Source: Gammaproteobacteria bacterium (GTDB taxonomy: Bacteria; Pseudomonadota; Gammaproteobacteria; Steroidobacterales; Steroidobacteraceae). From it: DNA of 64,000 bases. Location of the stretch: positions 31,103 through 95,102 of the forward strand of contig SCUD01000171.1 of the NCBI GenBank assembly GCA_004297335.1, given 5' to 3'. The notes below the pieces were generated by a model. The model had not been told where the DNA came from and searched no databases. It saw only the letters and a list, made by a program, of their open reading frames with translations. The position numbers and the translations under genes are program-made. Each line of letters starts with the position of its first letter. Positions within the stretch are counted from its first letter, which is position 1. Below are positions 1 through 9,806 of this stretch, piece by piece.

Positions 1-429
1 CACTGCCTCGTCTATCCGCGTCCCGTCGACCGGGCCCCGTTCCCGCCACCGACACCCGGCGGCGCCGCGGGTGGCCGGGCGAGCCGTGGCGTCGAGGACT
101 TCGCCGGCCTCAAGGACTATCACCCGGGCGATCCGCCGCGTCACATTGCCTGGAAGGCGCATGCGCGCGGCGGCGAACTCCTGGTCAAGGAATTCTCGGG
201 AACCACCGCGCCGGAGCCGGTGTTCGATCTCGATGCGACCACCGGAGCCGATCTCGAGGAGCGCCTCGCGACCATCGCGCGTTGGATCCTGGACGCGGAT
301 GCCGCCGGGCAGGTCTTTGGGCTGCGCCTGCCCGGGCTCGAGATCCCGCCGCAGCCCGGCCCGCGGCAACGGCAGCGCTGCCTCGCTGCGCTGGCCGGGT
401 TCGAGGCACCGGTGACCGTCGATGCGTGA
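1..429 (+). CDS. DUF58 domain protein, C-terminal part (truncated by window edge)
   Basis: The frame is open from base 1 to a TGA at 427-429 and gives 142 residues of the C-terminal part of a DUF58 protein. The family hallmark DYHPGDPPRHIAWKAHAR is visible, followed by VKEF, as in proteins encoded beside MoxR ATPases. DUF58 proteins contain a von Willebrand-like fold and usually sit in moxR-DUF58-tgpA operons at the inner membrane. The stop overlaps the next start (ATGCGTGA), so translation is probably coupled. The upstream part, and probably moxR, lie outside the window. The molecular role is not established. Confidence 0.85.
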   Translation, partial: HCLVYPRPVDRAPFPPPTPGGAAGGRASRGVEDFAGLKDYHPGDPPRHIAWKAHARGGELLVKEFSGTTAPEPVFDLDATTGADLEERLATIARWILDADAAGQVFGLRLPGLEIPPQPGPRQRQRCLAALAGFEAPVTVDA

Positions 430-2374
430 TCCCGGCGAAGGGCTGCGCCGCCTCGGCTGGACCCTCGCCGGACTGCTCGCGGCCCTCGGCCCGCATTTCC
501 GCTACCTGCACCTGTGGGTCACCGCGCTGGCACTCGGCATCTGTGCCTGGCGGCTGCTCGCGGAGCGGCGCGGCTGGCGCCTGCCCGGCGCCTGGACCCG
601 CGGCGTGATCGCCATCGCGGCGACGGCCGGCGTGGCCTTCGGTTACCGCACGATCGCCGGACTCGAGGCCGGCACGGCGCTGCTGACGCTGATGGCCGCG
701 CTCAAGCTCCTCGAGACGCGCGGGCCGCGCGACCACGTCGTGCTGATCTTCATCGGCTGGTTCCTGTGCCTCGCGGCATTTTTCTACGACCAGGGGCTGC
801 TGACGCTCGCCTGGGTGCTGCCGACGGTATGGCTGCTGGCTGCAGCACTGCTGGTCGTCGCCCGCGCCGGCAGCGCCGGACCGCCGCTCGCGCCGTTCCG
901 CACGACCGGCGCAATGCTCGCCCGGGCCGTGCCGATCGCACTGGTACTGTTCCTGTTCTTCCCGCGCATCGCCGGGCAGTTCTGGGGCGCGCCGGCGGCC
1001 GAGCGCGCACGCACCGGACTGACCGAGGAAATGTCGCCAGGCGATATCTCCGACCTGACTTCCGACGACACCGTGGCGTTTCGGGTGCGCTTCGCGGGCG
1101 AGGCGCCACCACCGCTGCAGCGCTACTGGCGCGGCCCGGTGCTGACGGAATTCGATGGCCACACCTGGTCCCGGGCCCGCAACCAGGTCTACTTCCTGCC
1201 GCCGATCAGCTGGCGCGGTGCGCCGGTGGACTACACCGTGACGCTGGAGCCGACCGGGCAGCGCCTGTTGTTCGCGCTGGATCTGGTCCGGGACTGGCCG
1301 GCCGACATGGCCCGGCAGTCCTGGGACTACCAGCTGGTGAGCCGGGAACCGATTCACAACGTCCTCCAGTACCAGGCCCGCTCCTACCCGCGCTACGTCG
1401 CCGGTCCGGTGCTCTCGCCGGCACTGCGCAACCGGCACCTGCAGTTGCCGCCGGGACGCAATCCCCGCACCGTCGAGCTGGCGCGGCGCCTGCGCGCCAC
1501 GGCCACCAGCGATGTCGATTACGCGCGTCGAGTGCTCGCGTCGTTCCGCGAGCAGGAGTTCTACTACACGCTGACGCCACCCGGGCTCACACGCGACTCG
1601 GTGGACGACTTCCTGTTCAACACGCGCCGCGGTTTCTGCGGACACTTCGCCTCGGCGTTCACGCTGCTGATGCGCGCCGCCGGTGTTCCGGCCCGGGTCG
1701 TCACCGGCTACCAGGGCGGCGACTGGAATCCGATCGGTGGCTACCTGATCCTGCGCCAGTCGCACGCGCATGCCTGGTCCGAGATCTGGCTGCCCGGGCG
1801 CGGCTGGACCCGTTTCGACCCGACCGCCGCGGTCGCGCCCGAACGCGTGGAGCGCGACCTGCAATCCGCGCTGCCCGACGAGGCCAATGTGCCGGGCCGC
1901 CTGCTCCGGCAATCCGACCTGCTGTGGCAGGCGGGAATGCTGTGGGACAATGTGCAGGCGCTCTGGAACGATCAGGTCGTCAGGTTCGACCAGCCGTCGC
2001 AGGAGCGCCTGCTGCATTCGCTCGGCGTCGATGATCCGGACTGGCGCGATCTGGCGCTGCTGCTCACCACCGGGCTGGTCCTGGCCCTGCTGCTGGTGTC
2101 CGGGTGGCTCGCCTGGGAGTTCCGGCCGCGGCGCGCGGACCCGGTCGCCGCGAGCTACCGGCAGTTCCAGCGCCGGCTCGCGCGCCAGGGCATCGAATGC
2201 GCCGTTGGCGAGGCCCCGCGCGACTTCGCGCAGCGCGTGCAGCGCCTGCGACCCGATCTCGCCGCTATCGCCCAGGCGATCACCGAGCTGTACCTGCGCC
2301 TGCGTTACCTGCCCGCTCCGGCGGCACGGGACCTGAGCCGCCTGCGCGGCCTGGTGCAGCGCTTCCGCCCGTGA
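422..2374 (+). CDS. tgpA: TgpA-type membrane transglutaminase (DUF3488)
   Basis: 650 residues. The N-terminal ~190 residues form several hydrophobic helices (DUF3488). A periplasmic transglutaminase-like core follows, with Cys406 in RRGFCGHFASAF, His450 in SHAHAWSEIW and Asp466 in TRFDPTAAV as the expected catalytic triad. A further membrane helix lies near residues 545-570, ahead of a short cytoplasmic tail with the DUF4129-like DFAQRV segment. In Pseudomonas, TgpA is an essential inner-membrane protein with transglutaminase activity. The gene starts inside the DUF58 stop and ends inside the GTG of mtfA, so the three genes form one coupled operon. The physiological substrate is unknown. Confidence 0.9.
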   Translation: MRDPGEGLRRLGWTLAGLLAALGPHFRYLHLWVTALALGICAWRLLAERRGWRLPGAWTRGVIAIAATAGVAFGYRTIAGLEAGTALLTLMAALKLLETRGPRDHVVLIFIGWFLCLAAFFYDQGLLTLAWVLPTVWLLAAALLVVARAGSAGPPLAPFRTTGAMLARAVPIALVLFLFFPRIAGQFWGAPAAERARTGLTEEMSPGDISDLTSDDTVAFRVRFAGEAPPPLQRYWRGPVLTEFDGHTWSRARNQVYFLPPISWRGAPVDYTVTLEPTGQRLLFALDLVRDWPADMARQSWDYQLVSREPIHNVLQYQARSYPRYVAGPVLSPALRNRHLQLPPGRNPRTVELARRLRATATSDVDYARRVLASFREQEFYYTLTPPGLTRDSVDDFLFNTRRGFCGHFASAFTLLMRAAGVPARVVTGYQGGDWNPIGGYLILRQSHAHAWSEIWLPGRGWTRFDPTAAVAPERVERDLQSALPDEANVPGRLLRQSDLLWQAGMLWDNVQALWNDQVVRFDQPSQERLLHSLGVDDPDWRDLALLLTTGLVLALLLVSGWLAWEFRPRRADPVAASYRQFQRRLARQGIECAVGEAPRDFAQRVQRLRPDLAAIAQAITELYLRLRYLPAPAARDLSRLRGLVQRFRP

Positions 2375-3192
2375 ATACAGCCTTCGCCATCGTCATCGCC
2401 ACCGGCCTGCTGGTGATCGCCGTGATCGTCGGGCGACCACTCCTCGCGGCACACCGCCGCGCGCGCCTCGCGGCGCGGGCCCTCAGCCGCCGCGAGCGCG
2501 TGCTGCTGCGCCGGCGCCTGCCGCAATATCGCCGCCTGCCGGCAGCGCTGCGCCGGCGGCTCGATGGCCTGACCGCCGTGTTCGTGGGCGAGAAGGAATT
2601 CGTCGGCTGCCGCGGCCTCGCGGTCACGCCGGAAATGCGGCTCGTGGTCGCGGCCCAGGCCTGCCTGCTGCTGCTCGGGCGCGACGGCACCTGCTATGAC
2701 CGCCTGCGCTCGGTACTCATCTACCCGTCGCAGTTCATCGCTCCGGAGACCTGGCAGGACGAGCACGGCGTCGTCACCGAGGAAGAGCGCGTGCTGGCGG
2801 GCCAGGCCTGGGATGTCAGCCGGATCCTGCTGTCCTGGGAGGACGTACAGGAGGCTGGCAATGACGGGGAACCGTCCAATGTCGTGATCCACGAGTTCGC
2901 GCACTACCTGGATCACGAGGCCGGCGGTACCGATGGCGCACCGGCGTTCGCGACCGCGGCTGAACGGCGGCAGTGGCGACAACTGGCGGAACGCGAGTTC
3001 GCGGCGCTGCGCGCGGCACTCGATCGCGGCGAGGAACCCTTCCTCGACGCCTACGCTGCCGAGGATCCGGTGGAATTCTTCGCGGTCGCCAGCGAAGCCT
3101 TCTTCGAGCAGCCACGGGAGCTGGCGCACCGGCTCCCGGAGCTCTACCGCGGGCTGGTCTCCTGCTACCGGCTCGACCCCGCCGCCTGGTGA
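2371..3192 (+). CDS. mtfA: MtfA-family zinc peptidase with N-terminal membrane helix
   Basis: GTG start overlapping the tgpA stop (GTGA); 273 residues. Residues 174-178 are HEFAH, the HExxH zinc motif of peptidase family M90, and the family-typical NVVIHEFAHYLD and EFFAVASEAFFE segments are present. E. coli MtfA binds the glucose repressor Mlc and has aminopeptidase activity. Residues about 4-22 (FAIVIATGLLVIAVIVG) form a hydrophobic helix, suggesting membrane anchoring with the peptidase domain in the cytoplasm. The frame extends upstream, but those residues are arginine-rich shadow of tgpA, so the GTG is preferred. The 3' end overlaps the convergent permease gene by 28 bases. Confidence 0.88.
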   Translation: MNTAFAIVIATGLLVIAVIVGRPLLAAHRRARLAARALSRRERVLLRRRLPQYRRLPAALRRRLDGLTAVFVGEKEFVGCRGLAVTPEMRLVVAAQACLLLLGRDGTCYDRLRSVLIYPSQFIAPETWQDEHGVVTEEERVLAGQAWDVSRILLSWEDVQEAGNDGEPSNVVIHEFAHYLDHEAGGTDGAPAFATAAERRQWRQLAEREFAALRAALDRGEEPFLDAYAAEDPVEFFAVASEAFFEQPRELAHRLPELYRGLVSCYRLDPAAW

Positions 3193-4439
3193 CGTTCAGG
3201 CCGCGAGTGCCACAGGAGCAGCGCACCAATTGCGAACAGCACGAGCACCGACAGGATGCCGGCGCGCGAACTGCCGGTGACCAGCGCGACGCTGCCGACC
3301 AGCAACGGACCGAGCACCGCGGCGAACTTGCTCATCATGTTGTAGAAGCCGAAGAACTCGCCCTGCTTGCCGGCCGGGATCAGCGCGGCGAAACAGGAGC
3401 GCGACAGTGACTGGATGCCGCCCTGCACGAGGCCGATGACGACCGCGAGCAGGTAGAAGTCCAGCACGCTGTCGATGAACCAGGCCGCGATGGTCGCCAG
3501 CGCGTAGACGCCGATGGCGATGAAAATGCCGTTGCGCGCGCCGATGCGCATGCCGATCCAGCCGAAGGCGAGCGCCGCTGGAAAGGCGATGAACTGCGTG
3601 AGCAGCAGCGCGACGATCAGGCTCTGCTGCGGGAAGCCGAGTGACAGGCCGAAGTCCACGGCCATCTTGATGATCGTATTGACGCCGTCGATGTACAGCC
3701 AGTAGGCGAGCAGGAACCAGGCCAGCGGGCGGTAGCTGCGGATCGCGCGCAGCGTCCCCGCCAGCTCACGGATGCCAGCGCGCATCGCCGCGACTGGCGG
3801 CAGCGCCTTCGCCGGCCCGCGCTCGCGCACCCACAGCAGCGCCGGTACGGTGAACGCCAGCCACCAGACAGCGACCAGCACAAACGACAGCCGCACGGCC
3901 TCGGCAGGGCCGGCCAGCCCGAAGCGCCCGGGCTCGAGCGTCATGAACACGTTGAGCGCGAACAGCACGCCACCGCCGACATAGCCGAGAGCGTAGCCCC
4001 AGGCGGAAACGAGGTCGTACTCCGGCGGCTCCGCCACGTCCATCAGCAGTGCGTCGCAGAAGGTAACGCCGCCCGCGAAGCCGATACCGGCCAATCCGTA
4101 CAGGACCATCGCCAGTACCCAGTCGCCCTGCGGCACCAGGTACAGCGCAGCGGTGGTCGCGGTGCCGAGCAGCGTGAACAGCGCCAGCAGCCGCAGCCGC
4201 AGGCTGCCATGGTCCGCCATCGCCCCCAGGAACGGGACGAACAGCGCGATCAGCAGCCCGCCAGCCGCGTGGGCGACGCCGAGACGGAAGGTGCTGACGG
4301 TCGGCGGGACGCCAACGCTCCAGTACTGCTTGAAGAACACCGGCAGGAAGCCAGCCATCACCGTCGTCGCGAATGCCGAGTTGGCCCAGTCGTACAGCGC
4401 CCAGCCCAGTACCGGCCGCCGCAGCAGCACGGCCTTCAT
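3165..4439 (-). CDS. MFS permease, UMF1 (Atg22-like) family
   Basis: 424 residues with about twelve hydrophobic segments. The N-terminal motif [20 protein letters not shown] is diagnostic for UMF1-family (Atg22-related) major facilitator transporters, and [20 protein letters not shown] in the second half also fits. Bacterial substrates are not known; the yeast relative exports amino acids from the vacuole. The start ATG overlaps the prfC stop (ATGA), making this the last gene of a pssA-udg-rimI-prfC-permease run. The 3' end runs 28 bases into mtfA on the other strand. Confidence 0.88.
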   Translation of the reverse strand: MKAVLLRRPVLGWALYDWANSAFATTVMAGFLPVFFKQYWSVGVPPTVSTFRLGVAHAAGGLLIALFVPFLGAMADHGSLRLRLLALFTLLGTATTAALYLVPQGDWVLAMVLYGLAGIGFAGGVTFCDALLMDVAEPPEYDLVSAWGYALGYVGGGVLFALNVFMTLEPGRFGLAGPAEAVRLSFVLVAVWWLAFTVPALLWVRERGPAKALPPVAAMRAGIRELAGTLRAIRSYRPLAWFLLAYWLYIDGVNTIIKMAVDFGLSLGFPQQSLIVALLLTQFIAFPAALAFGWIGMRIGARNGIFIAIGVYALATIAAWFIDSVLDFYLLAVVIGLVQGGIQSLSRSCFAALIPAGKQGEFFGFYNMMSKFAAVLGPLLVGSVALVTGSSRAGILSVLVLFAIGALLLWHSRPERHQAAGSSR

Positions 4440-6031
4440 GCGACGGCCGCAAGGTGATCGCGGGTCTCGCGGAACGTGACGCCGGGCCAGCGTTCGACCG
4501 TGAGTGCGAGATTGACCCGCGAGGGCGCGAGGTACACCAGCCGGCCGGCGTGATCGAGCGCCAGGTTGGCCTGGCAGCGCTCGCGGAATTCGGCCAGTTT
4601 CGCCGGATCGGCGCAGTCCACCCAGCGCGCCGTCGCGACGCCAACCGGCTCGAAGCTGCAGCTCACGCGGTATTCATCGGCGAGCCGGAAGGCGACGACA
4701 TCGAACTGCAGCGGGCCGACCGCACCGAGGATCAGGGCGTTGCCGACGAGCGGCCGGAAAAACTGCGTGGCGCCCTCCTCGCACAGCTGGCTGAGCCCCT
4801 TCTGCAGGGCCTTCATCCGCAGCGGATCGCGCAGCACCGCGCGCCGGAACAGCTCCGGGGCGAAATCCGGAATACCGGTGAAAGTCAGCGGCTCGCCCTC
4901 GGTGAAGGTGTCGCCAATGTTGATCGTGCCGTGGTTGTGCAGGCCGATGATGTCGCCGGCCCAGGCCTCATCGGCCTGCTGGCGATCGGCAGCGAGGAAG
5001 GTCAGCGCGTCAGCGACCCGCACTTCCTTGCCGAGGCGCACGTGGAACAGGCGCATCCCGCGCCGGTAGCTGCCGGAGCAGATACGCAGGAATGCGATCC
5101 GGTCGCGGTGCAGCGGATCCATGTTGGCCTGGATCTTGAACACGAAACCGGTGAGCGCCGGCTCGTCCGCCGCAACGACCCGCGTGGTCGTGGCGCGTCG
5201 GCGCGGCGCCGGCGCGTACTCGACGAAGGCCGCGAGCAGTTCGACGACGCCGAAGTTAGCAATGGCGGAGCCGAAGAACACCGGCGTCTGGCGCGCGGCG
5301 CGGTAGGCCTCCGGATCGAATCCGGGTGCCGCGCCACGCACCAGCTCGATCTCCTCGCGGAACGCCGTGGCCTCGGCGCCGAGCAGTTCCTCCGCAGCCG
5401 CACTGTCGAGGCCCTCGATGACCCGGTGGCGCCCGGCCTGTCCGGAGCGCGGTCCCTGGTAGACGTAGATCCGGTCCTCGAGCAGGTGGTAGATGCCGGC
5501 GAGCGCGCTGCCCATACCGATCGGCCAGGTGACCGGCGCGCAGGCAATGCCGAGCACGCGCTCGATCTCGTCGAGCAGTTCCACCGGCGGCCGGCCCTCG
5601 CGGTCGAGCTTGTTGACGAAGGTCATGATCGGCGTGTCCCGCAGGCGGCACACCTCCATCAGCCGGATCGTGCGTTCCTCGACGCCGCGCGCACAATCGA
5701 TCACCATCAGCGCCGAATCGACCGCGGTCAGCGTCCGGTAGGTGTCCTCGGAAAAATCCTCGTGGCCCGGCGTATCGAGCAGGTTCACGATGCGGTCCGC
5801 AAACGGGAACTGCATCACCGACGAGGTCACGGAGATGCCGCGCTCCTGCTCGAGGCGCATCCAGTCCGAGGTCGCGTGGCGCGCAGCCTTGCGGCCCTTG
5901 ACGGCGCCGGCCATCTGGATCGCACCGCCGAACAGCAGCAGCTTCTCGGTCAGCGTGGTCTTGCCGGCGTCCGGATGCGAGATGATCGCAAAGGTACGGC
6001 GGCGCGCGATTTCGTCGCTGGGGGTGCTCAT
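4436..6031 (-). CDS. prfC: Peptide chain release factor 3 (RF3)
   Basis: 531 residues, the normal RF3 length. The GTPase domain opens with the P-loop [15 protein letters not shown] (residues about 18-32). It continues with switch-region [22 protein letters not shown] (G3) and NKLDREGR (G4). RF3 is the cytoplasmic GTPase that recycles RF1 and RF2 from the ribosome after peptide release. The C-terminal half shows the RF3-specific QFDVVAFRL and STF-like regions. The start follows rimI by 29 bases, and the stop overlaps the permease start by 4 bases. Confidence 0.96.
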   Translation of the reverse strand: MSTPSDEIARRRTFAIISHPDAGKTTLTEKLLLFGGAIQMAGAVKGRKAARHATSDWMRLEQERGISVTSSVMQFPFADRIVNLLDTPGHEDFSEDTYRTLTAVDSALMVIDCARGVEERTIRLMEVCRLRDTPIMTFVNKLDREGRPPVELLDEIERVLGIACAPVTWPIGMGSALAGIYHLLEDRIYVYQGPRSGQAGRHRVIEGLDSAAAEELLGAEATAFREEIELVRGAAPGFDPEAYRAARQTPVFFGSAIANFGVVELLAAFVEYAPAPRRRATTTRVVAADEPALTGFVFKIQANMDPLHRDRIAFLRICSGSYRRGMRLFHVRLGKEVRVADALTFLAADRQQADEAWAGDIIGLHNHGTINIGDTFTEGEPLTFTGIPDFAPELFRRAVLRDPLRMKALQKGLSQLCEEGATQFFRPLVGNALILGAVGPLQFDVVAFRLADEYRVSCSFEPVGVATARWVDCADPAKLAEFRERCQANLALDHAGRLVYLAPSRVNLALTVERWPGVTFRETRDHLAAVA

Positions 6032-6060
6032 GGAGCGCGCGATTGTAGCGGAAGGACCGC

Positions 6061-6552
6061 TCAGCGGGGCGGCAGCGCGCCGAGCTCCAGCCGGTAGACG
6101 ATCGCGTCCTCGCGCCCGTCGTGGGCCTGGTAGTAGCCCCGCCGCACGCCGAGCCGCTCGAATCCCAGCGCTTCATACAGCGTCATCGCCGGCCGGTTCG
6201 AGCGGCGCACCTCCAGGAACACGTCGCGCACGCCGATGCCCTGCGCGCGATTCAGCACCGCATACAGCAGGTCGCGGCCGATGCCGCGGCGGCGCAGCGC
6301 CTGCTCGACGCAGAGATTCAGCAGGTGCGCCTCGCCGGCACCGGCCGACAGCACCGCGTAGCCGGCGATGCCGGTGTCCGTCTCGACGACCAGGCAGTGG
6401 TAGCCAACGCGCAGGCAATCGTCGAAGATCCGTTCGCTCCACGGGAAGGCATAGCTCGCACGCTCGAGTGCGGCGACCCGCGGCAGGTCCGCGGACCGCA
6501 TCGGCCGGAAACGCCAGTCCGGCGCGCCGCCGGTATCAGGCGCGGTCGCCAT
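6061..6552 (-). CDS. rimI: Ribosomal protein S18 alanine N-acetyltransferase RimI
   Basis: 163 residues of GNAT fold. The acetyl-CoA binding loop is [10 protein letters not shown], preceded by the beta strand [11 protein letters not shown] and followed by [21 protein letters not shown], which is typical of RimI. RimI acetylates the N-terminal alanine of ribosomal protein S18. It overlaps the 3' end of the uracil-DNA glycosylase gene by 17 bases, a pairing seen in several gammaproteobacteria. The N-terminal ~15 residues are less conserved, so a slightly later start is possible. Confidence 0.92.
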   Translation of the reverse strand: MATAPDTGGAPDWRFRPMRSADLPRVAALERASYAFPWSERIFDDCLRVGYHCLVVETDTGIAGYAVLSAGAGEAHLLNLCVEQALRRRGIGRDLLYAVLNRAQGIGVRDVFLEVRRSNRPAMTLYEALGFERLGVRRGYYQAHDGREDAIVYRLELGALPPR

Positions 6553-7201
6553 CGCCCAGCAGCCTCATGGCGAGCTGCAGGTCGGCCCAGGCCTTGCGCT
6601 TCTCGGTCGGCGCCCGCAGCAGATAGGCCGGATGATAGGTCACGACGACCGGGAGTCCCTGGAGATCGTGAACCCGCCCGCGCAGGCGCCCGAGCGGCTC
6701 CTCGACCCCGAGCAGGCGCTGCGCGGCGATCCGCCCGACGCAGAGCAGCACCCGCGGGCTCACCAGTTCGAGCTGCCGGCGCAGGTACGGCAGGCAGTGC
6801 GCCACCTCCTCGCTGGTCGGATCGCGGTTGTCCGGTGGACGGCACTTCAGCACATTGGCGATGAAGACCTCGCTGCGGGCGAACCCGGCGGCGCGCAGCA
6901 TCGCGTTCAGCAACTGGCCCGCGCGACCGACGAAGGGCTCGCCCTGGCGGTCCTCCTCGGCACCGGGCGCCTCGCCGACGACCATCAGCCGGGCCTGCCG
7001 GTCGCCGGTGCCGAAGACCGTCTGCGTTCGCGTGCGATGCAATGCGCAGAGTGTGCAGCCGGCAACCGCCGCCGCGAGTTCCGGCCAGCCCGCCGTCTCC
7101 GGCTGACCGCCAGCCACGGCCGCCGGTACCGGGCGCGCGCCCCGGCGGGTGTAGACCGTGACGCCCATGGCCTCCAGCAGCGCCAGGCGCCGCGCCGGCA
7201 T
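6536..7201 (-). CDS. Uracil-DNA glycosylase, family 4 type (Fe-S)
   Basis: 221 residues from the ATG at 7201. The active-site loop is VGEAPGAEEDRQGEPFVGRAG (the GEAPG loop begins at residue 76), and VTYHPAYLL carries the second conserved block. Cys49, Cys52, Cys120 and Cys136 have the spacing of the [4Fe-4S] cluster of family 4 uracil-DNA glycosylases. The enzyme removes uracil from DNA as the first step of base excision repair. The frame extends upstream to 7291, but that part overlaps pssA and is low-complexity Arg/Gly/Pro; 7201 lies 4 bases after the pssA stop. The similarity stretch matches this start. Confidence 0.93.
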   Translation of the reverse strand: MPARRLALLEAMGVTVYTRRGARPVPAAVAGGQPETAGWPELAAAVAGCTLCALHRTRTQTVFGTGDRQARLMVVGEAPGAEEDRQGEPFVGRAGQLLNAMLRAAGFARSEVFIANVLKCRPPDNRDPTSEEVAHCLPYLRRQLELVSPRVLLCVGRIAAQRLLGVEEPLGRLRGRVHDLQGLPVVVTYHPAYLLRAPTEKRKAWADLQLAMRLLGDGDRA

Positions 7202-7205
7202 GAGC

Positions 7206-7988
7206 TCAGTCCTCCGGCACGGTCGCGCTGGCCGGGCGCGGCCGCCGCCGGACCCGGGCCCAGGACCAGGCGAGCGGCCCGGACAGTGCAAAGCCGCCGA
7301 ACAGCAGGAACAGCACCACCGGCGGATCGATCGCGATCAGGGCGATGACCAGCGGCACCAGCAGCAGCCGCGAGTAACGCACGCGCTCGCCCGCCGCGCG
7401 GTCCTTGAAACTGCGGTACGGGAAGTGGCTGACCATCAGCAGGCCGGCGAGCGCCGTGATCGCGAAGGCGAGCACCAGCCCGGGCAGGCCGACCACGTCG
7501 TACTTGTGCGCCAGTCCGACAAAGGCGGCGACGACCGCCGCCGCCGACGGACTCGGCAGGCCCTCGAAGAAGCGCTTGTCCTGCAGCGCGACCCGGGTGT
7601 TGAACCGCGCGAGACGCAGCGCCGCCGCGGCCGCGAAGAAGAACGCCGCGATCCAGCCGAGCCGGCCCCAGGCCAGGCCATACTCGGCGATGCGGGCCAC
7701 GCCCCACTGGTAACAGACGACCGCCGGCGCGACCCCGAAAGCCACCATGTCCGCGAGGCTGTCGAACTCCTTGCCAAAGGCGGTCTCGGTCCCGGTCAGT
7801 CGCGCCACCCGCCCGTCGAGCCCGTCGAAGACCATTGCCGCGAAGATGGCGAGCACCGCGCGGTCGAAATTGCCGTCGATCGCCGCGATGATCGCGTAGA
7901 AGCCGCCGAACAGACACAGGGTCGTCAGCAGGTTCGGCAGCAGGTAGATGCCGCGGCCCGGAGGCCGTCCATTGCTTTCCAGTTTCAT
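7206..7988 (-). CDS. pssA: CDP-diacylglycerol-serine O-phosphatidyltransferase
   Basis: 260 residues. The CDP-alcohol phosphatidyltransferase signature DG-x2-AR-x8-G-x3-D-x3-D is perfect at residues 58-80. The N-terminus IYLLPNLLTTLCLFGGFYAI is typical of the membrane-embedded type II PssA. It makes phosphatidylserine, the precursor of phosphatidylethanolamine, from CDP-diacylglycerol and serine. The frame is open to 8108, but the extra 40 residues would overlap proS on the other strand and lack family similarity, so the ATG at 7988 is chosen. It is the first gene of the minus-strand run ending with the UMF1 permease. Confidence 0.93.
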   Translation of the reverse strand: MKLESNGRPPGRGIYLLPNLLTTLCLFGGFYAIIAAIDGNFDRAVLAIFAAMVFDGLDGRVARLTGTETAFGKEFDSLADMVAFGVAPAVVCYQWGVARIAEYGLAWGRLGWIAAFFFAAAAALRLARFNTRVALQDKRFFEGLPSPSAAAVVAAFVGLAHKYDVVGLPGLVLAFAITALAGLLMVSHFPYRSFKDRAAGERVRYSRLLLVPLVIALIAIDPPVVLFLLFGGFALSGPLAWSWARVRRRPRPASATVPED

Positions 7989-8073
7989 GCGTCTACCGTG
8001 GCATGGCGGGTGGTCAGCGCCTAAGATACCCCGCTTTGCGGCCGGAGACACGGGCCGCGCCCCCAGGTGACCC

Positions 8074-9789
8074 ATGCGACTGTCCGCGTACCCGATCCAG
8101 AACCTCAAGGAAGTGCCGGCCGAGGCTGAACTCGTCAGTCACCAGCTGATGCTGCGGGCCGGCCTGATCCGCCGCCTCGCCGGCGGCCTCTACACCTGGC
8201 TGCCACTCGGCCTGCGGGTGCTGCGCAAGGTCGAAGGCATCATCCGCGACGAGATGGACCGCGCCGGGGCCCTGGAAGTGTCGATGCCGGTCGCGCAGCC
8301 CGCCGAGCTGTGGGTCGAATCCGGCCGCTGGGAGCAGTTCGGGCCAGAGCTGCTGCGCTTCCGCGATCGCCACGCGCGCGACCTGGTCCTCGGACCGACG
8401 CACGAGGAAGTCATCACCGACCTCGCCCGGCGCGAGCTGCACAGCTACCGCCAGCTGCCGGTCAACTTCTACCAGATCCAGACCAAGTTCCGCGACGAGA
8501 TCCGCCCGCGCTTCGGCGTGATGCGCGCGCGCGAGTTCGTGATGAAGGACGCCTACAGCTTCCACACCGACCTGCCCTCGCTGCAGGCAGGCTACCAGCG
8601 CATGTACCAGGCCTACACCGCGATCTTTACGCGGCTCGGGTTACGCTTCCGCGCGGTGCACGCCGACACCGGCGCCATCGGCGGCAGCGCCTCGCAGGAA
8701 TTCCACGTGCTTGCCGACTCCGGCGAGGACGCGATCGTGTTCTCGGACGGCGACGATTACGCCGCCAACCTCGAGCTCGCCGCCGCGCTGCCGCCGGTCG
8801 GCGCGCGACCTCCGGCCGGTGCGGTGATGACAGCGGTCGCCACGCCCGGCGCGCGCACGATCGCCGCGGTCACCGCGCAGCTCGGCGTCACGCCGGCACA
8901 AACCGTCAAGACGCTGATCGTCGATGGCGAGGACGGTGGTCTCGTCGCCCTCGCGCTGCGCGGCGACCACGAGTTGAATGCACTGAAGGCGGGGCGCCTG
9001 ACCGGGGTGCTGGCACCGCTGCGTCTCGCGGATCCGGCGCGGGTCGCAGAGGCAGCCGGCTGCGAGCCCGGCTATGTCGGTCCGGTCGGGCTCCGCTGCC
9101 GGCTGTATGCCGACCACGCGGCCGCGCGGCTCGCGGATTTCGTCTGCGGAGCGAATCGCCTCGATGCCCACCTCACCGGCGTCAACTGGGGCCGCGACCT
9201 CCCGGAACCGGAGACCGTGGATCTGCGCAATGTCGTGGCGGGCGACCCGAGTCCGGACGGCCGCGGGCAGCTGCAGCTCGCCCGCGGGATCGAAGTCGGT
9301 CACATTTTCCAGCTCGGCAGCAAGTACAGCGAGGCACTTGGCGCTACCGTACTCGACGAACAGGGCAGGAGCGTCCCCATGCAGATGGGCTGCTATGGCA
9401 TCGGCGTCACCCGGATCGTCGCCGCCGCGATCGAGCAGAACCACGACGAGCGTGGCATCGTCTGGCCAGCGCCGCTCGCGCCGTTCCAGGTCGTGCTGGT
9501 ACCACTCAACTGGGTCAAGTCGGAACGTGTGCGGGCGGCGGCCGAAGAGCTCTATGCGGCACTCCAGGCGGCCGGCGTCGAGACGCTGCTCGACGACCGC
9601 GACGCGCGGCCCGGGGTGAAGTTCGCGGATGCGGAGCTGATCGGCATCCCGCATCGCATCGTGATCGCCGAGCGCGGCCTCGACGCGGGCCAGCTCGAGT
9701 ACCGCGGTCGCAGCGCGCCGGCGAGCGAGAACTTCCCCGCGGAAGGTGCCGTGTCCTTCCTCCGCGCCAGGCTGGCGCCGGGGCACTGA
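8074..9789 (+). CDS. proS: Prolyl-tRNA synthetase
   Basis: 571 residues, the bacterial-type length. Class II motif 2 ([20 protein letters not shown]) is followed by the inserted YbaK-like editing domain at residues about 220-385 ([17 protein letters not shown]). The motif 3 region then shows [18 protein letters not shown], with a C-terminal anticodon-binding domain. It charges tRNA-Pro and edits mischarged Ala-tRNA-Pro. It is divergent from pssA; TAAGAT at 8022-8027 could be a -10 element, but no convincing -35 is seen. A lytic transglycosylase gene follows 17 bases downstream. Confidence 0.97.
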   Translation: MRLSAYPIQNLKEVPAEAELVSHQLMLRAGLIRRLAGGLYTWLPLGLRVLRKVEGIIRDEMDRAGALEVSMPVAQPAELWVESGRWEQFGPELLRFRDRHARDLVLGPTHEEVITDLARRELHSYRQLPVNFYQIQTKFRDEIRPRFGVMRAREFVMKDAYSFHTDLPSLQAGYQRMYQAYTAIFTRLGLRFRAVHADTGAIGGSASQEFHVLADSGEDAIVFSDGDDYAANLELAAALPPVGARPPAGAVMTAVATPGARTIAAVTAQLGVTPAQTVKTLIVDGEDGGLVALALRGDHELNALKAGRLTGVLAPLRLADPARVAEAAGCEPGYVGPVGLRCRLYADHAAARLADFVCGANRLDAHLTGVNWGRDLPEPETVDLRNVVAGDPSPDGRGQLQLARGIEVGHIFQLGSKYSEALGATVLDEQGRSVPMQMGCYGIGVTRIVAAAIEQNHDERGIVWPAPLAPFQVVLVPLNWVKSERVRAAAEELYAALQAAGVETLLDDRDARPGVKFADAELIGIPHRIVIAERGLDAGQLEYRGRSAPASENFPAEGAVSFLRARLAPGH

Positions 9790-9806
9790 ACCGGAGCCAG
9801 CGCCAG

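Noticed and set aside
6043..6048. TACAAT on the minus strand just before prfC as a promoter
   Set aside because: It would place the transcription start only about five bases before the start codon, and prfC lies in a tight operon, so chance is more likely.
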